Source: Gyrodactylus bullatarudis | Lineage: Eukaryota; Platyhelminthes; Monogenea; Gyrodactylidea; Gyrodactylidae | Length of the DNA stretch: 64,000 bases | NCBI GenBank assembly: GCA_012064415.1 | Contig: SSNU01000106.1 | Span: forward strand, 186,001 to 250,000 | Direction of reading: 5' to 3' | The notes under the pieces: model-generated | What the model was told of the DNA's origin: nothing | The model's database searches: none | What the model saw: only the letters and a program-made list of their open reading frames with translations | Translations under genes and position numbers: made by a program | Shown here: one piece after another, positions 12,425 through 24,639 of the stretch | Numbering within the stretch: position 1 is the first letter of the stretch | How the letters are laid out: the number at the start of each line of letters is the position of its first letter

Positions 12425-12560
12425 TTTTATATTTATTGATAGAAATAATTAATTATACCAGTAAGGGAACAGGGAAAGAGTTCAATGTGCCTGGTGGGAC
12501 GAGAATAAGAGGGTCCAACTGAGAGGTGAGAGAAATACCACTACGCCACATCGGATCCTT
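12425..12560 (-). repeat. tRNA-derived SINE fragment (A box)
   Basis: On the minus strand the sequence contains TGGCGTAGTGG (plus 12538-12548), a perfect pol III A-box match, followed by a body ending 'cacattgaactctttccctg'. The same body recurs at 17262-17345, where a B box is preserved. No cloverleaf could be drawn, so this is a SINE, not a working tRNA. Confidence 0.6.
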
Positions 12561-13051
12561 GAGTTCTGTTTTCAAAATTAGTGTGTATTACTTTAATTTT
12601 TTATTTTTATTTATTCAAAAATAATCTTTTGTTTTCAAACTTTCTATGTTTCATTTTCTTGCCTTGAAATCGTGAAGTCATATTTATTGAATTACAGGCT
12701 TTTCTGCAATAGCAAGTGAATTTCGATACCCATGTTGTATCGCAAATCAAGATGATCAGTAGGAAGCGATGTTCACCTACTCGAATACTTGTTCAGCAGC
12801 ATTCAAACATGGTACTAGAGATCTTCGAAAATTCAAGAAATTCTTTCTCATTCTAACACATTATCAGCTCATAAGATTTTCTAATTTATTAGGTTTCATC
12901 AAACATTTTTCATTAATTCTAATGGTCTTTTGTCCCCAGATCGATTTTTCTCATCCAAATAATGCTCAATAGTCTTTAATAAAAGGATCATAAAAATTTG
13001 CTTGGTTATTTTTTTGTGTTTTTTTCTTTAAATTCCGGTGAAAAATCAATT
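12561..13051. other. No gene seen
   Basis: AT-rich sequence between the SINE fragment and a foldback element; no coding or RNA feature was recognised. Confidence 0.4.
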
Positions 13052-13761
13052 TAAAGCTAATTGATATGAAGTTGGGAATCTTTGATTTTTACAGAAATCT
13101 CGAGTTTTTCATCAAGAATTTGATTTTGCTGCCCACTGTTACCATTTGAAGAAAAAAAATATTTTTATGAAAAATACGGACATTTTTCAAATTCTCATTT
13201 GGCACCAAAATCCCATTTTTTCGAACTTTGAGCTGAAATTTTTTATTGATTCAAAAGTGGGAGGCTGATCAAAAGAGTTTTTTTCAGAATCAGGATTAGA
13301 CAAGAAAATTAATTCAACTGAATCTGATCTTACGCATAATCACATTATTGTTTAAGAGCTGAATTTCAATTTTTTGATAATTTTCACTACTTGAAAATCA
13401 ATGAAATTTCGATGATTCAAAATCTTCCGAAAATGGGGTAACTGTCGGTAATTTGACGGTGCTATTCAGCTTTATTATCTAATCTTGATCCTGAAAATCA
13501 AATTTTGATCACTCTCCCACTTTCAAATCAACAAAAATTTTCAGCTCAAAGTTCGAAAAATAGGATTTGGCGCCAAATGGTAATTTGAAAAATGACCATA
13601 GTTTTCATAAAAATATTTTTTTTCAGAATTTTTTTCTTCAAATGGTAAAAGTGGCCAGCATGGGTAGGATTCCAAAAAGTCTCTAAAAAATTCGAATTCT
13701 TGATGAAAATATCGAGATTTCTGTAAAAATCATAGATTCCCAACTTCATATACCAACTTTA
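13052..13761. repeat. Foldback element, subfamily B, both arms present
   Basis: The left arm (AGCTAATTGATATGAAGTTG onward) and right arm (ending in the reverse complement, 'caacttcatataccaacttta') pair over about 250 bp, including blocks such as 'atttttacagaaatctcgag' and its complement. A loop of roughly 200 bp separates them. Transcription would give a long imperfect hairpin. There is no coding capacity; TA at the edges suggests a TA-targeting transposase supplied in trans. Confidence 0.85.
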
Positions 13762-16700
13762 GTTTCGGCATATACCAAGATTACAAGATTTGATTAAACA
13801 ATGCTTATCAAATATAGTTATCCGGTATCAAAATCATGAATATTTTATACATAAATTACATCAGACCTCTTTACTTTGGACGAGACAACTTGCCTATTTT
13901 ATAATTAGATAAATTATGATTATCATTCATTAAAATAGGCATATCTAATCCAGAAATTATTATTATTACAGCTGTAGAGACAATTCCTTAGTGGTTTTGT
14001 CTAAACTTTACTTATACATAATTCATACCCATCATCTCCCAGAAAAAGAAGGTGATGATTAATGAGATGAGTTACAAGCTTGATGAAGGCGAAAATATTT
14101 TCTCTTGCTGTCTAGATCTTGAAAGAAAAAACTTTTACTGCCACGTGAGATGAATCCAGGTATGTATTTCAACTATTGACGTAGACATATTTAATAATTG
14201 ATTGGGATTTATCAAGTCGGCATATTCATTCTTGTTACATGTAAGAAGAAACAGGAAAAAGTTGAGTTGAGCCCTGGCAACATGGTTCTCTTCTCTTTGA
14301 CTTAATAAAATACAAGATGTATGCATGCATTATAACGGATTATGAGATGGTAACACACATAGACCAAAGGCGACATACAGCAAAAACGTGACAATTGGCT
14401 GTGCCCGCACTATGTACGAATTTATTCTTTCGAAGTTTACAATTTTTTATTGAAATCTCATGTAGTTTATTGAGAAATGATAGACTCGTAAAGATGAAAA
14501 TGCGTACATTTGAGAACACCTCAGATACACAAGTCTAATAATGGGGCTTATTGTTTTTTTATGATTTTGACAACGTATTATTTAGTTTTTATTTATCATC
14601 TTGTCAAACTTTTTCCCTTTCAATCATGCTGTACCGAATAAAGTGTCATATCGCCTATGAAACAAATACAAAATTGTAAATTTCAACGTAGAAACAAAAA
14701 CATGTCTCTATGATTTAAAATCAATACAGGCTCCGAAGAAAGGGTCATGAATTCTTCTAAATTATCCCTTTGATCGAAAGAAACATGTTTTTCGATTCGA
14801 GCTTTATTAGGAAAATGAACTTTGACAACGAAACGGCTTATCATCGTTCTATTAAGGCCGGAAATCTAGTTCAAAGATTCAAATGGTTCAATTTCTCAAA
14901 ATAATAACGAATTTCTGTGAACTTCTTTGTCTAATCCCAAATATCAGCATTTATTTAGCCTAGGTCTTCGAAATCAAAAAAAGTTTTTAGCTCAAACTTT
15001 GAAAGAGTGGAAACTCGGGACATTTTTGAGTAAATTTAACAGAATAAACGTTTTTATTGAAAAGGATTAATAATTTATTTCCACAGACATTTAGGTCAAA
15101 TTCAAATATACACAAAAACCGATTAATCATTGAATAAATTTCAAGTGTCTAGCATTTTCATGACTCAGATACATTTTCTTTTATTCTTACAGTATACTGA
15201 GAAAGAGACTTGTCCGATTTTAGTTATATCTCTGAAGAAACTAATGTAATTCTAAATGACATGACTGTACACAATGTTGCCTAGATACCCATGGCTTGAC
15301 AATGGAGCGATGGAGCCGGCTCTCTCAATGTTTATATTTTCGTTTGTACAAAACGATGAGCTAAACGAATGAATTAACATCAGAATAAACGCTGAGGTCA
15401 ACAAAAACAAACTCTGCAAATGGAATATTCACAAGAGATAATTAATTATCTGCGATAATTTCCCACCTCGAGGTCATCCTTTGAACGTGATGTGTTTAGG
15501 GTTGTTGCAATATGTTTATCGTGAAAAATCCTAGGCGTTTTATAATCTGGGAAAATATGCCAAATTTATTTATTTATTAAGCTAAATTGATGAAAGGAAG
15601 ATGAAAATTTACTATTCTTCATCGAAACGCAAGAGAATATTTTTGAATTTCTACTAAGAATTATTCGTTTAACCCTCAACTATCGTGGCCTGTGTGAAGC
15701 TATTTTTTAACTTTAACTGAACTTTCGTTACTACTGATGATCCTTTAGGGGATGTAGATTTGATATATCTCCATTCATATTTCTAAAAGTACTATTTAAT
15801 TTAATGAAATATGGTTATTCGAGATATATGATCTTATATTAATAGTAAAACAAGCTTTCTACAAAAGAATCGATATTCAAGAAAGCCCACGACCGAGTGG
15901 GAAGTTCAGTTATTAACAAAAGATTTAGTATTCCTTATATTATGTCTTAGACTGCTCATTATTAAAAAATTGCTTAGTTTTTGTCTGGTTAAATTTTTTT
16001 TTTCAATTTTTTAAATTCAAATATGAATTCAATATAGAAATTCAGAAGAACAATTCTTTTATGAATAGGCAAAAATAGGATTAAAGTCGTGAAAAATATT
16101 TCAACTTTCTTGGCAAAAAATAACGTTTCTCAGGTCACGTGAAGAACGTAGAATAAAATTCTAAAAATACCTTCGGTTTTTTTTCTGGTTATACAGTTGG
16201 AATCTGTGGTTATAATGATGGTTGACATGGATTTGGTAATTTTATGATTTTCAACAAAAATATAATTAGAAAATCGATTTTACATTAGGTTCTCGAAAGT
16301 AAAATGTTGATTTTTAGTCGCTTCCAATTGTATCCAAGAGTACCTACTTTTAGATCAGATTAAAACAGAACGGTGATTTATACTTGAGAATATTGCTCTG
16401 CCCTTAGAGATCGGCATAAATTTAATTTTGAACAAATCAACTTTTCCAGTGGTGAATTTTTATGATTTTCTACGAATATTTCCTTATGTTCCTTAAAAGA
16501 AATTTTCAATTACCAGTTTCTATGGAAGCAATTTTACAAAAAAATTAAATATTCATGACAATTTCAGGAAAACTAATTAAAAATTTCAAGAAATTTTCCC
16601 TTTGCTTTCAAAACTCAAAGCAAAAGACTTGCATCAGTTACAGAACAGAACTTTATGTGTAGAGCAATGTTTAAGTTTTATCAAAAGTGTAAATTTTAAT

Positions 16701-17214
16701 ACAACAAAAGTTGAAAAAGGGGCTGTTTTTCGAAATTCTAAAGAATTCCCATTTTTATATTAAAATTTATTAAAATTTTGGTCATCCAAACGTTTCGACA
16801 GTGATTGTCTTTACTTTAGAGAACTGTATTTTTTATTAAGTATCTAAAATACTTAAGTACTTAAGTCTTTTTCGGCTACGGTATACTGAAGAGTCTCAAA
16901 AAAGACAAAAGGCGTCTATGCCTGCCATACATCTCCAAGGCAAGATGCATCCAATTAGAGATACTAAAAAACTTGGGCACTTATCCCTCGTCTCCAAAAA
17001 ACCTAATAGAGAACTTTTTTATATCTTAACGTCATTCAATCTGATGATGCAGAAATATTGTAAGGACTATAAGATAGGTTTGAGAAGAAGTTAGGTATAA
17101 TTTTTCTCATTTAATTGAGTGACGTGAGCCTTTTTCAGTGGTAATCAAAATCAGAGAATACTCTAATATCAAAGTTTTAGTCATATGATGTTAAAGTATA
17201 ATTTTTTTTCGAAA
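13762..17214. other. No gene supported; 3.4 kb AT-rich intergenic
   Basis: No open frame with protein-like character and no recognised RNA gene. A short foldback-like patch occurs near 14850-15010 ('gtctaatcccaaatatcag', 'gttttagctcaaactttg'). Confidence 0.4.
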
Positions 17215-17360
17215 TCTAATATTTTTATTTAGATAAAGAATTATAAAGATTAATGATTGTAATACAAGTAAGAGAACAGGGAAAGAGTGTTCAATGTGCC
17301 CGGTCTGGGAGGGTTTGAACCTAGGACCGGGAGGGAGAAGGTCCGAATGATAATTATAAT
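17215..17360 (-). repeat. tRNA-derived SINE fragment (B box)
   Basis: On the minus strand GGTTCAAACCC (plus 17311-17321) fits the pol III B box. It is followed by the same 'gggcacattgaacac...ctttccctgttctcttac' body as at 12425-12560. The two partial copies together show one tRNA-derived SINE family. Confidence 0.6.
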
Positions 17361-19319
17361 TATAATCAACAGAATAAAATAATTTACATAATTTTAAAAT
17401 AAAACCTAATTTTTGACAGATTGAATTTATTTTCTACTCTCATTTCCATGTCAATCAGAAACAGTTGAATTTCTTTTATTTTTAACAAAAACTGTTTTCT
17501 CATACATATTTCTTGATTAGCTGAAGAAAAAAACACTCCAGTCGGATTGTGTACCATCTCTGTTTATATAAGGAAACATGAAAATTTCAAAAATTCATTG
17601 CTTAAATTACAATTTTTAAATGATTACATCGAATTAATAATTTATCAGATGGAATATTTGACAAGATAATTGTTTCAACTGGTAAAAATAACACAGACAT
17701 CACTCGAGAAAATTCCCACTACCAACATCATTGATCGATTGATGATTAATAAACATAATAAATTTCATTCGATCAAAAATATCCATCAAAAATCGATGAA
17801 GCTCTGAAGATATCTTTTTTCTTAGAAATCAGAAATTTAAAGTTAAGGGTTAAACCCTTCAAGTCCGATTAATACATATTCGGAATCAGAATGAATTATA
17901 GATGAAAAATAAAACCTTGAATCATCTGATAACCTTTACATAAAAAATTCTTTTCGACACTTTTCAATACATTTTCCCTATCTACTTTCAAGCGACCGTA
18001 CAAGTAATTTTTAATAAATAAGGTGAAATTACTCAATTCTAATAAAATATCTTTTGGCCCAACTTTTTTTGGGAAGATTGATAAACAAATTATTTAATGG
18101 TGTGTATCTTTTATTTATAGGATCTTTATTTCTACAACAAATTTTAGGCTTAATATTTTGGACCTGAAAGAGTTAAAATTGTTAAGTTTCTTCCTCTCAA
18201 AGTTCCCGACAAACTCAAGAACACTGAGAAAAATACAAACATTTCTTGGGAAGAAATTCAAAATGGTCATTTTTGTATGAACTCAACTCTCCCATAGCTA
18301 GTTTATTTCTCGCCTGTAGGTATCAGAGAGAAAATATTTTTCTTAATGAGACCAAGTTGATGATGGTCCCTTATTAAGATGGGGAGAATAAATTTTTTCC
18401 CTTCTGATTCATCATGAAATGCGGGAGCCCATAAAAATTATCATAATAAATTTTGACATTTGAAAACAAAATTAGCTACAACAAAAGCAATGATTTTTTT
18501 AAAACTGACTTTACAAATGGGATGGGACCTAAATGATCACTCAAAGTAATTAGAAAAAGAAGGGCCTACCTGATCTGTACTTTTTGTTCATTCAGAAAGG
18601 GGATTGTTTTTATTTTCTCATTCATAATTCACTGAGTAAGGATCCATTCATGCGTAGTGGATCCCATGTTGTCCAAAGATGAAAATTTTGCAGGTATTCT
18701 TGAAATGTTTATGTGAAAATGGTATTTTTTGCATCAAACTTGTCTATCAAGAGATTCATGCACTGCGTTTTATAGTAAATTATTTCCATCGTGTTTATGA
18801 CCAAATCAAATGAAATATATACCTTTAAAGACTTTGTTTTCCATATGATATTGATCTGGAATTGAATAACGACAATTTTTTGAGCTCAAAGGTTGAATGT
18901 GAAAAAATTATTTATTTATTTATTGAAGTGCTTGTATTGAGATTTTGTTAACTCAAGCCTTTATTCACCTAGTATTTGATTTTCATTCATGTTAATTCTG
19001 TTCGAAATTGATTTATTTCATGTTTTTGAAAATAATTTTACACTTTCTGACATTTAATTTCAGCAATTATAAATATTGTTTCAAAGAAATTTCAGTCATT
19101 TTAAGTGAATTTGGTACAAAATATTCAAATATCCAGAGAACTCAGATAATAATAAAAATTTCTCTAGTCAGATTGGAAATTTTTGGGGCTATTTAAGATT
19201 TCCTAAAAATGATTCTTGTTTGAAAAGATTTGGGATTACATTGTTGGGTCAATATTGACCATGTTAAATAAATAAACTGGGAAAGTATAAGTAAAAATCG
19301 AAATATCGGTCAATTCAAA
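17361..19319. other. No gene seen upstream of the cysteine-rich gene
   Basis: AT-rich intergenic sequence. One patch (17420-17470) resembles the terminus of a subfamily A foldback element ('ctactctcatttccatgtcaat'). The short plus-strand open frame at about 19008-19196 has no recognisable features. Confidence 0.4.
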
Positions 19320-19490
19320 ATGAATCCTCTCAAATATTGCTTAGCAGCTCTTTTGATCCTTGGCGTCGTGAGCGGTTGTCCCGAATGTGAACACAAGAAG
19401 AAGGACTGTGAAAATAGTTGCAACGGCCTATTCGATTGCAAGACTGGATGCTTCACACAATACTGGGCTTGTTTAGCTTATTGTGAATAA
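19320..19490 (+). CDS. Small secreted cysteine-rich peptide 1
   Basis: A 56-residue, single-exon ORF. Residues 1-19 form a clear signal peptide (Lys5, hydrophobic core LAALLILGVV, cleavage near VSG). The mature part has eight cysteines at 20, 23, 30, 34, 40, 44, 51 and 55, giving spacing x2, x6, x3, x5, x3, x6, x3. This is a slightly altered version of the C-x3-C-x6 ladder shared by the genes at 20.7, 21.7 and 30.3 kb. The start is the first ATG before the hydrophobic segment. An AATAAA (19486-19491) overlaps the stop codon. The conserved ladder through divergent sequence suggests selection on a disulfide-bonded, probably helical extracellular peptide. Function is unknown: defence, venom-like or structural roles are all possible. 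Confidence 0.75.
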   Translation: MNPLKYCLAALLILGVVSGCPECEHKKKDCENSCNGLFDCKTGCFTQYWACLAYCE

Positions 19491-20079
19491 ATTAAGAATG
19501 GGATTTTTTCCACCTCATTAAGTAGTCCATAATCATTAGTTCTTTGATCTTGATTATTATAATACTCAATCTCCCCAGTTAGAGATGAACAAGAAGGCCT
19601 TTTCTCGCCATTCTGACAACCTATCAATCTATCTCTTTTATTTCCTTGTTTGTATGCTTTCCCCTGGCCCACAACGTCAGAAATGAATACACGTGTCAAA
19701 AAAATGAGCCATTACTGTGTACATTCCTGTGTACAAGAACAATGGCCAGGTATGCTAAGGTTTAGTAGTTGATCAATGGTCATCTTTAAATGAGTCTTTC
19801 TCTCTAACATCAAACAAGACGTACATAATCCATCAAAAGAGAGTTTATTCTGTTGCCTAGGAGCTAATTGGTAATTAAAATGCAGAATTACCATTGGAAC
19901 AATAAAAACTTTTGTCAAAAAAGCTAAATTTAAAGAATAAAAGTTGAAATTTCAACCTTGAAACTGAAGAGTGATTTTGTCGCAAATAAAGGAAAATATT
20001 TGTCTTGTAATTCTTCCTTTTTTCTGAAATTTGATGTGTCAAAATTTTTCATAAAACACCTTAGACGGATTAATTCAAT
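19491..20079. other. No gene supported
   Basis: Between the first cysteine-rich gene and a foldback fragment. Short minus-strand open frames at 19478-19918 have no recognisable domain or signal sequence. Confidence 0.4.
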
Positions 20080-20485
20080 TAAATTCAATCTGACCAAAAT
20101 TAGGATGTTTTTCGAATTTCGAAATTGTACCAAATTTCCACTGTTTCAACTTTTGAAACCAAAATATTTATCGATTTCGATGATTCGAAGCAGTTAAGTG
20201 ATAGTATATGGGATCAAGATTTGACAAAGAATTCAAATTTTGCCATAGAGATAACGAAGATCTTACTGTTTCCGAGATAAAGTTAAACTTCCAGATTTTG
20301 GATAATTTGCCTTCGTGATAATCGAAAAATTCAAATGGTTCGATTTTCCAGATTGAATTTTTTTCGGAATTTTTTTCGAATATCCATATCTTATTAGCTC
20401 GTTCCGTTTTAGAATTAAAATTTTTTTTTTCTGTGAATCCCGAGAAAAATATATAGTTTTTTGTAAATCTTCATAAAGGTAAATT
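20080..20485. repeat. Foldback element, subfamily A, damaged copy
   Basis: Shares long blocks with the intact copy at 55281-55994, including 'caatctgaccaaaattagg', 'gatttcgatgattcgaagca' and 'gataatcgaaaaattcaaat'. The left terminus is replaced by unrelated sequence and the right terminus is eroded near 20485. Confidence 0.75.
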
Positions 20486-20710
20486 AGGTTTATGTTGTGA
20501 TCGCCAGGATTTTGTAAATTGAATGATTTTCCTGTCTAAGATTTCTTGTCACAACCGAGTGTCTTTCTTCAAATGATTTTTTATCTCAATATTGAATTGT
20601 ATTTAATTTATCAACCTCGTTATTCTCAAGATTAAGGAATCGTGTTTTCATCAATTTCAAACTTGATTTCGAAGAAATTTGAGTTTTTACCAGCAAAACT
20701 TGGTACAGTA

Positions 20711-20716
20711 TTTATT
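20711..20716 (-). terminator. Poly(A) signal for cysteine-rich peptide 2
   Basis: TTTATT on the plus strand (AATAAA on the minus strand) lies just downstream of the minus-strand stop codon at 20723-20725. Confidence 0.55.
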
Positions 20717-20722
20717 AGTTAA

Positions 20723-20911
20723 TCAACATTTTAAGAAACATTCCAGATATTCATGTTTGCACGACATGATACATCCAGCATCTGCTGGATCGCATATACT
20801 GACACATGATGTCTCAGAGTCTTCGCATTCTTTTTGGCAGTTATCTGATACGACAGCTTGTACTGAAACCAAGGCTATTATTCCGAGGAAAATAAACTTT
20901 AATATTTCCAT
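20723..20911 (-). CDS. Small secreted cysteine-rich peptide 2 (perfect ladder)
   Basis: 62 residues, intronless. I chose the ATG at 20911, which places a textbook signal peptide (MEILKFIFLGIIALVSVQA) at the N-terminus; a longer frame reading upstream to 20974 would bury it. The mature region has eight cysteines at 25, 29, 36, 40, 47, 51, 58 and 62, an exact C-x3-C-x6 repeat four times over. Intervening residues are acidic (DNCQKECEDSETSC). The i, i+4 cysteine pairs suggest cystine-stapled helices, as in helical-hairpin peptides, but no known family was identified. The paralogue at 21708 lies on the opposite strand about 800 bp away. A minus-strand AATAAA follows the stop closely. Confidence 0.78.
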   Translation of the reverse strand: MEILKFIFLGIIALVSVQAVVSDNCQKECEDSETSCVSICDPADAGCIMSCKHEYLECFLKC

Positions 20912-21084
20912 GTTTTTGCAATAAAACAATTTTATTTTTTCCATAGCATTTATACCACTCAATGTTAAGAGCAAAGTTCAGTATTTCGTCTCTACTTAAA
21001 GAGTTTAAGGTTAGAATCAATTTGAGAAAATTGCAAGAAGTATATTAAAACCAAATGTACATTTCTTGAGGAGCCTCATATATA

Positions 21085-21350
21085 GGTAGAACTATTAGGA
21101 AATTATCTACACGAGCGGAAGATCATCTGAAGAAGGATACTGCAGTTAAAAGGCATCTTAGACGATAGAAGATCATACAGCTTCAATTTCTAATTTTTCC
21201 GTTTAATACAAAAACCCTAATGACAACAGCATAGATGTATGGGTGAAAGAAAAATTTCTTATTAACCTATATAAACCATTCTATAATCTTCAACTACTTT
21301 TTCAATTTTCTCTCCACTGTTGCTATTTATTGGAGAGTTTTGGTATATCT
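21085..21350 (+). mobile_element. Penelope-like element fragment, endonuclease end
   Basis: The plus strand reads through the GIY-YIG C-terminal part ('gaagatcatctgaagaagga' = DHLKKD region, then VKEKF with the catalytic Glu region) into the 3' tail ('aatcttcaacta'). It contains stops and small deletions. Its orientation is opposite to the copies at 22.7-27.7 kb. Confidence 0.7.
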
Positions 21351-21707
21351 TCTTCCAATTTTCTTAATTATGAATAGTGAAGTGAGTTTTCGGACGTGTT
21401 TGAAAAACTACGTGAATTACTTCGTAAGAATCAATTTAGGATTCATTGAAACTGTTTTTTTGTTCATAATTTGAATTTAATCTGCATTACAAAAGCTTAA
21501 TAAAAATTAATTTGGAACGAATGATCAAATACATACCTATTAAATATCAATATAGCTGATTGAAATAACGGGAAATATTTTTAGAATCTCTTTGCAAACA
21601 TTAATAACAAAAGTAAACAAAATCATATATCAAGAGTATGGTAAACAATATCCTGAAATAAATTGAGCTAGAGTTTGGGGTAAATTATAAAATCAAAAAA
21701 AAATATA

Positions 21708-21902
21708 ATGTTTGCCAAACAATATACCGTGCTAATTTTATTGACGATATTTCTTTTAATTTCCACCTGTGATCCGGTTGAATGTAAGAGAAAGTGTACT
21801 GCTCATAGAGATGAATGTCTGGTTGAATGTAAATACTCGGATTATGGATGCATCCTGATATGTTTTGTACAGTATTTGTATTGTCAAGCTGAGTGCAATT
21901 GA
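21708..21902 (+). CDS. Small secreted cysteine-rich peptide 3
   Basis: 64 residues, intronless. Residues 1-20 are a strong signal peptide with the core VLILLTIFLLIS. Nine cysteines follow at 21, 26, 30, 37, 41, 48, 52, 59 and 63; the last eight keep the exact C-x3-C-x6 ladder of the gene at 20723-20911. Sequence between cysteines has diverged almost completely (CKRKCTAHRDEC versus CQKECEDSETSC) and charge has switched from acidic to basic, while Cys spacing and length are kept. AATAAA at 21924-21929 lies 22 bp after the stop. Likely a secreted disulfide-rich peptide; its function cannot be told from sequence. Confidence 0.78.
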   Translation: MFAKQYTVLILLTIFLLISTCDPVECKRKCTAHRDECLVECKYSDYGCILICFVQYLYCQAECN

Positions 21903-21923
21903 GAATCTTCTGGATTTTTTCAA

Positions 21924-21929
21924 AATAAA
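21924..21929 (+). terminator. Poly(A) signal for cysteine-rich peptide 3
   Basis: Canonical AATAAA close behind the stop codon of the small ORF; this supports an independent short transcript. Confidence 0.55.
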
Positions 21930-22744
21930 GATATCCCAATTTCGTTCTACTGTTAATTTCTACTATCAAAATTACTGAGAATAATGAGATTTATTGAAAA
22001 TCAATCATTGAGTGTCAAGGAATCTTTGGTTTTGGTAAAATTTCTATATTGTTTTGAGGAAAATAGGAAATTTTAATTCATTTTCATGATCAAAAAACAG
22101 AAATTCAAGTTCCAAACGATTATCTTTTCACTCAAGGTTTGAAAACATGGGATTTTATACTTTCTATTTTTGATCTATAGTAATTAAGATGACTGATGCA
22201 GTATAGTATTCAATCAAGTAGATTTGAGGACCGATAGATAGATAGTTTATGCTTTTTCATTGTACAATTAGGTTTACTTAAATTATAATTTAGTATTAGG
22301 CTAGGGTGAAATTTTTAACCTCATATTAGGATAGAAATATCAATTCAAAGCATTATTTTGTAAATGATTCTTCATTATATCATTCAGTTTTGAAAATCCA
22401 AAATTTTTCAAATCGCCCCTCAATTTTCAATGAATTTTTACTAGGCAATCACTAAAATCCGGAATATCTTGGTCATTTAATGGACTTCTTAAGTTTTATC
22501 TTCAAAGATAGTAATCTTGTCATCAAAGGGGGCCAGGAAGGGTTTAGTTTTCCTTTCTGGTTTATAAGTAGAACAGATTTTTGTGAAAAACTGTAGTAAA
22601 AAAACTGGGTACATTTGAGCCGATTAGGTAACATTCTAATTGGCTACAACTTAATTGGATGAATCAGATGGAAGAGCTTCATTTTTTTCTGATTTCAGCG
22701 CGCTGGTCGAGAAGAATAGCTCAATTTTTTCTATGAGGAATATT
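21930..22744. other. No gene seen
   Basis: AT-rich DNA between the third cysteine-rich gene and a Penelope-like copy; no coding signal was recognised. Confidence 0.4.
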
Positions 22745-24064
22745 TATATTAAAATAGAAGTAAAGATATATTAACACCAAATGTACATTTCTTAAAGGAT
22801 CATCAGTGGTATCACTTTAAAAATGATAAGAGTTAAATAATTGAATGAAAATAATAATTTACAATTTTGAAAGAAATAGTAAAAGTTTAAGAATTAATCA
22901 AGAATAAATGCAAGCTGAAAAAACACCAAAACTCTTCATTAAATAGCAACAGTGGAGAGAAAAGTGAAAAAGCTCACATAGGCCAGGGTAATTGAAGGTT
23001 ATAGGAATAGATTGGGTTTGTATTGATTGATAAAGAATTTCTTCTTTACCCATACATCTATGCTATCATCCCCAGGGTTTTTGTATAAAACGCAAAAATT
23101 TGAAATTGAAGCTGCTTGGTTTTCCTACTTAAGATGTTTAGTAACCGCGGTATCCTTATGTAGATGATCATTCGATCTTGTAGACAATTTCCTAATAGTT
23201 CTTCCTATGTAAGAAGAGCCACAATCACACTGGAATTAATAAACTAATAGAGTCTTCTCTTCAGGTTTGAGTAAATCCTTATGAATCAAACTGAACAATC
23301 TCTGTGTCTTAAATACAATTTTCAATTGTTTATTATCATAATTTTGATCTATGAGATTATTAAGTCTTCTTCTTATATCATTACTGAAACCATCTCCTTT
23401 GAAGTTAAGCTTCATGAAAATAGTAATTTTATCCACCTCTTCTGTTTCTAAAACCTCATCTCTAACCATAGGTTGATTGATTTTGCTGGATAACCATTTT
23501 CAATCAAACATGACTTCGAATTCTCTATTTCACTTTTCCATTCCTCAGGACTTGCGGTTCTTCTTATCCTCTTCCCTAGACCAATTACTAAGCCAATTTT
23601 ATGAGATATAGGACTGAAACTAGCATAATGAAGATACTTTCCGTTATCAGTCTTCTTCTTATAAATATTTCTTAAAATCCATCTTCTTTTCTGGTTAGTT
23701 TGACGTCTAGGAAACTCAAAATACCATTAGATTCTCTTTCCATAGTGAATTTAATATTCGGATGAAATGAGAATATAAGAAAAAATCCTCTATTTATACA
23801 TCAGTGAAAGTATTGATAGTTTCTGACATCTTATTCATCTCTAACCAACCTAAAAAGATATCAGCTAAGAGAGGACTAAGAGGTGATCCCATAGCTATCC
23901 CATATTTTTGAATAAACACTTTGTTTTGAAATGACATTAGTACAACAAATTCTTGCATTTTAAAACCATCATGTTCATCTATAAAAGCTTTGATGATAGT
24001 AAGAGTCTCCTCTATAGGTATACTAGGAAATAGCGAACTTACATCTAATGAAACCATTTCGTTT
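22745..24064 (-). mobile_element. Penelope-like element copy with broken frames
   Basis: Minus-strand retroelement. The 3' tail lies at 22745-22990, endonuclease and linker coding sequence at about 23030-23550, and reverse-transcriptase sequence at 23640-24060. Surviving frames are 23236-23469 (linker before the GIY-YIG domain) and 23794-24057 (RT motif A SLDVSSLF through motif B AMGSPLSPLLADIFLGWLE). The YVDD catalytic block is deleted between them, and the GIY-YIG segment has stops. The 5' end stops abruptly at motif A. It is non-functional. Confidence 0.85.
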
Positions 24065-24065
24065 G

Positions 24066-24100
24066 AACTTATTCAGCCGTGGACAAAACTGGTGGAGTAA
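24066..24100 (+). mobile_element. Inverted scrap of Penelope 5' coding end
   Basis: Immediately beyond the 5' break of the minus-strand copy, the plus strand reads AVDKTGGVS. This matches the VDKxGG(V) motif near the N-terminus of Penelope-type reverse transcriptases. The scrap is inverted relative to its neighbour. Confidence 0.45.
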
Positions 24101-24639
24101 GCCATTCCGACGAAAAGTGACATATACCACGAAAAGTTGTATTATAGATCAAAATTTTGCAAGAAATTCATTGGTGGAATTATTTTGTTCGAAAATTAAT
24201 GTTTAGGGCCACAAAATTTTTATGGGTCAAAATTGATTACTTTAGAGGTTAATGCTTACTTTATTATTTGCTCCAGGGAGAATAAAAAATGTTCATTTGA
24301 GCCTATTAAATGCGCTCTTTCATTTGAAAATAAAAAAATTCTACAAAAACCGTTCTTTCAAAAGTCGTTTTACACCATTTTTACTTAAAAGTAGTATTGT
24401 AATAAGTCATATTTCGCCATATATATAGGAACACATTTAAGACCTTGTGGATCAAACTTCACAAAATACCTAGCTGAAAAGGCTCTCAATAGAAAGACAA
24501 ATAAATTCTGATCATTATATGCATAGGATTTTGGCGATGATATAATTCACGTAATTTATCAAAAACGTCTGAAAATCCCTTAAAATCATATTTGTAGATA
24601 TATAAGAAAAGAATTTTTATTCACTAAATGTTCTTTATG
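24101..24639. other. No gene seen between Penelope copies
   Basis: AT-rich sequence with stops in all frames. It may include further 5' or internal element debris. Confidence 0.35.

Noticed and set aside
20912..20974. Upstream in-frame extension of cysteine-rich peptide 2
   Set aside because: It would place 21 extra residues before a complete signal peptide; the internal ATG at 20911 fits the paralogues better.
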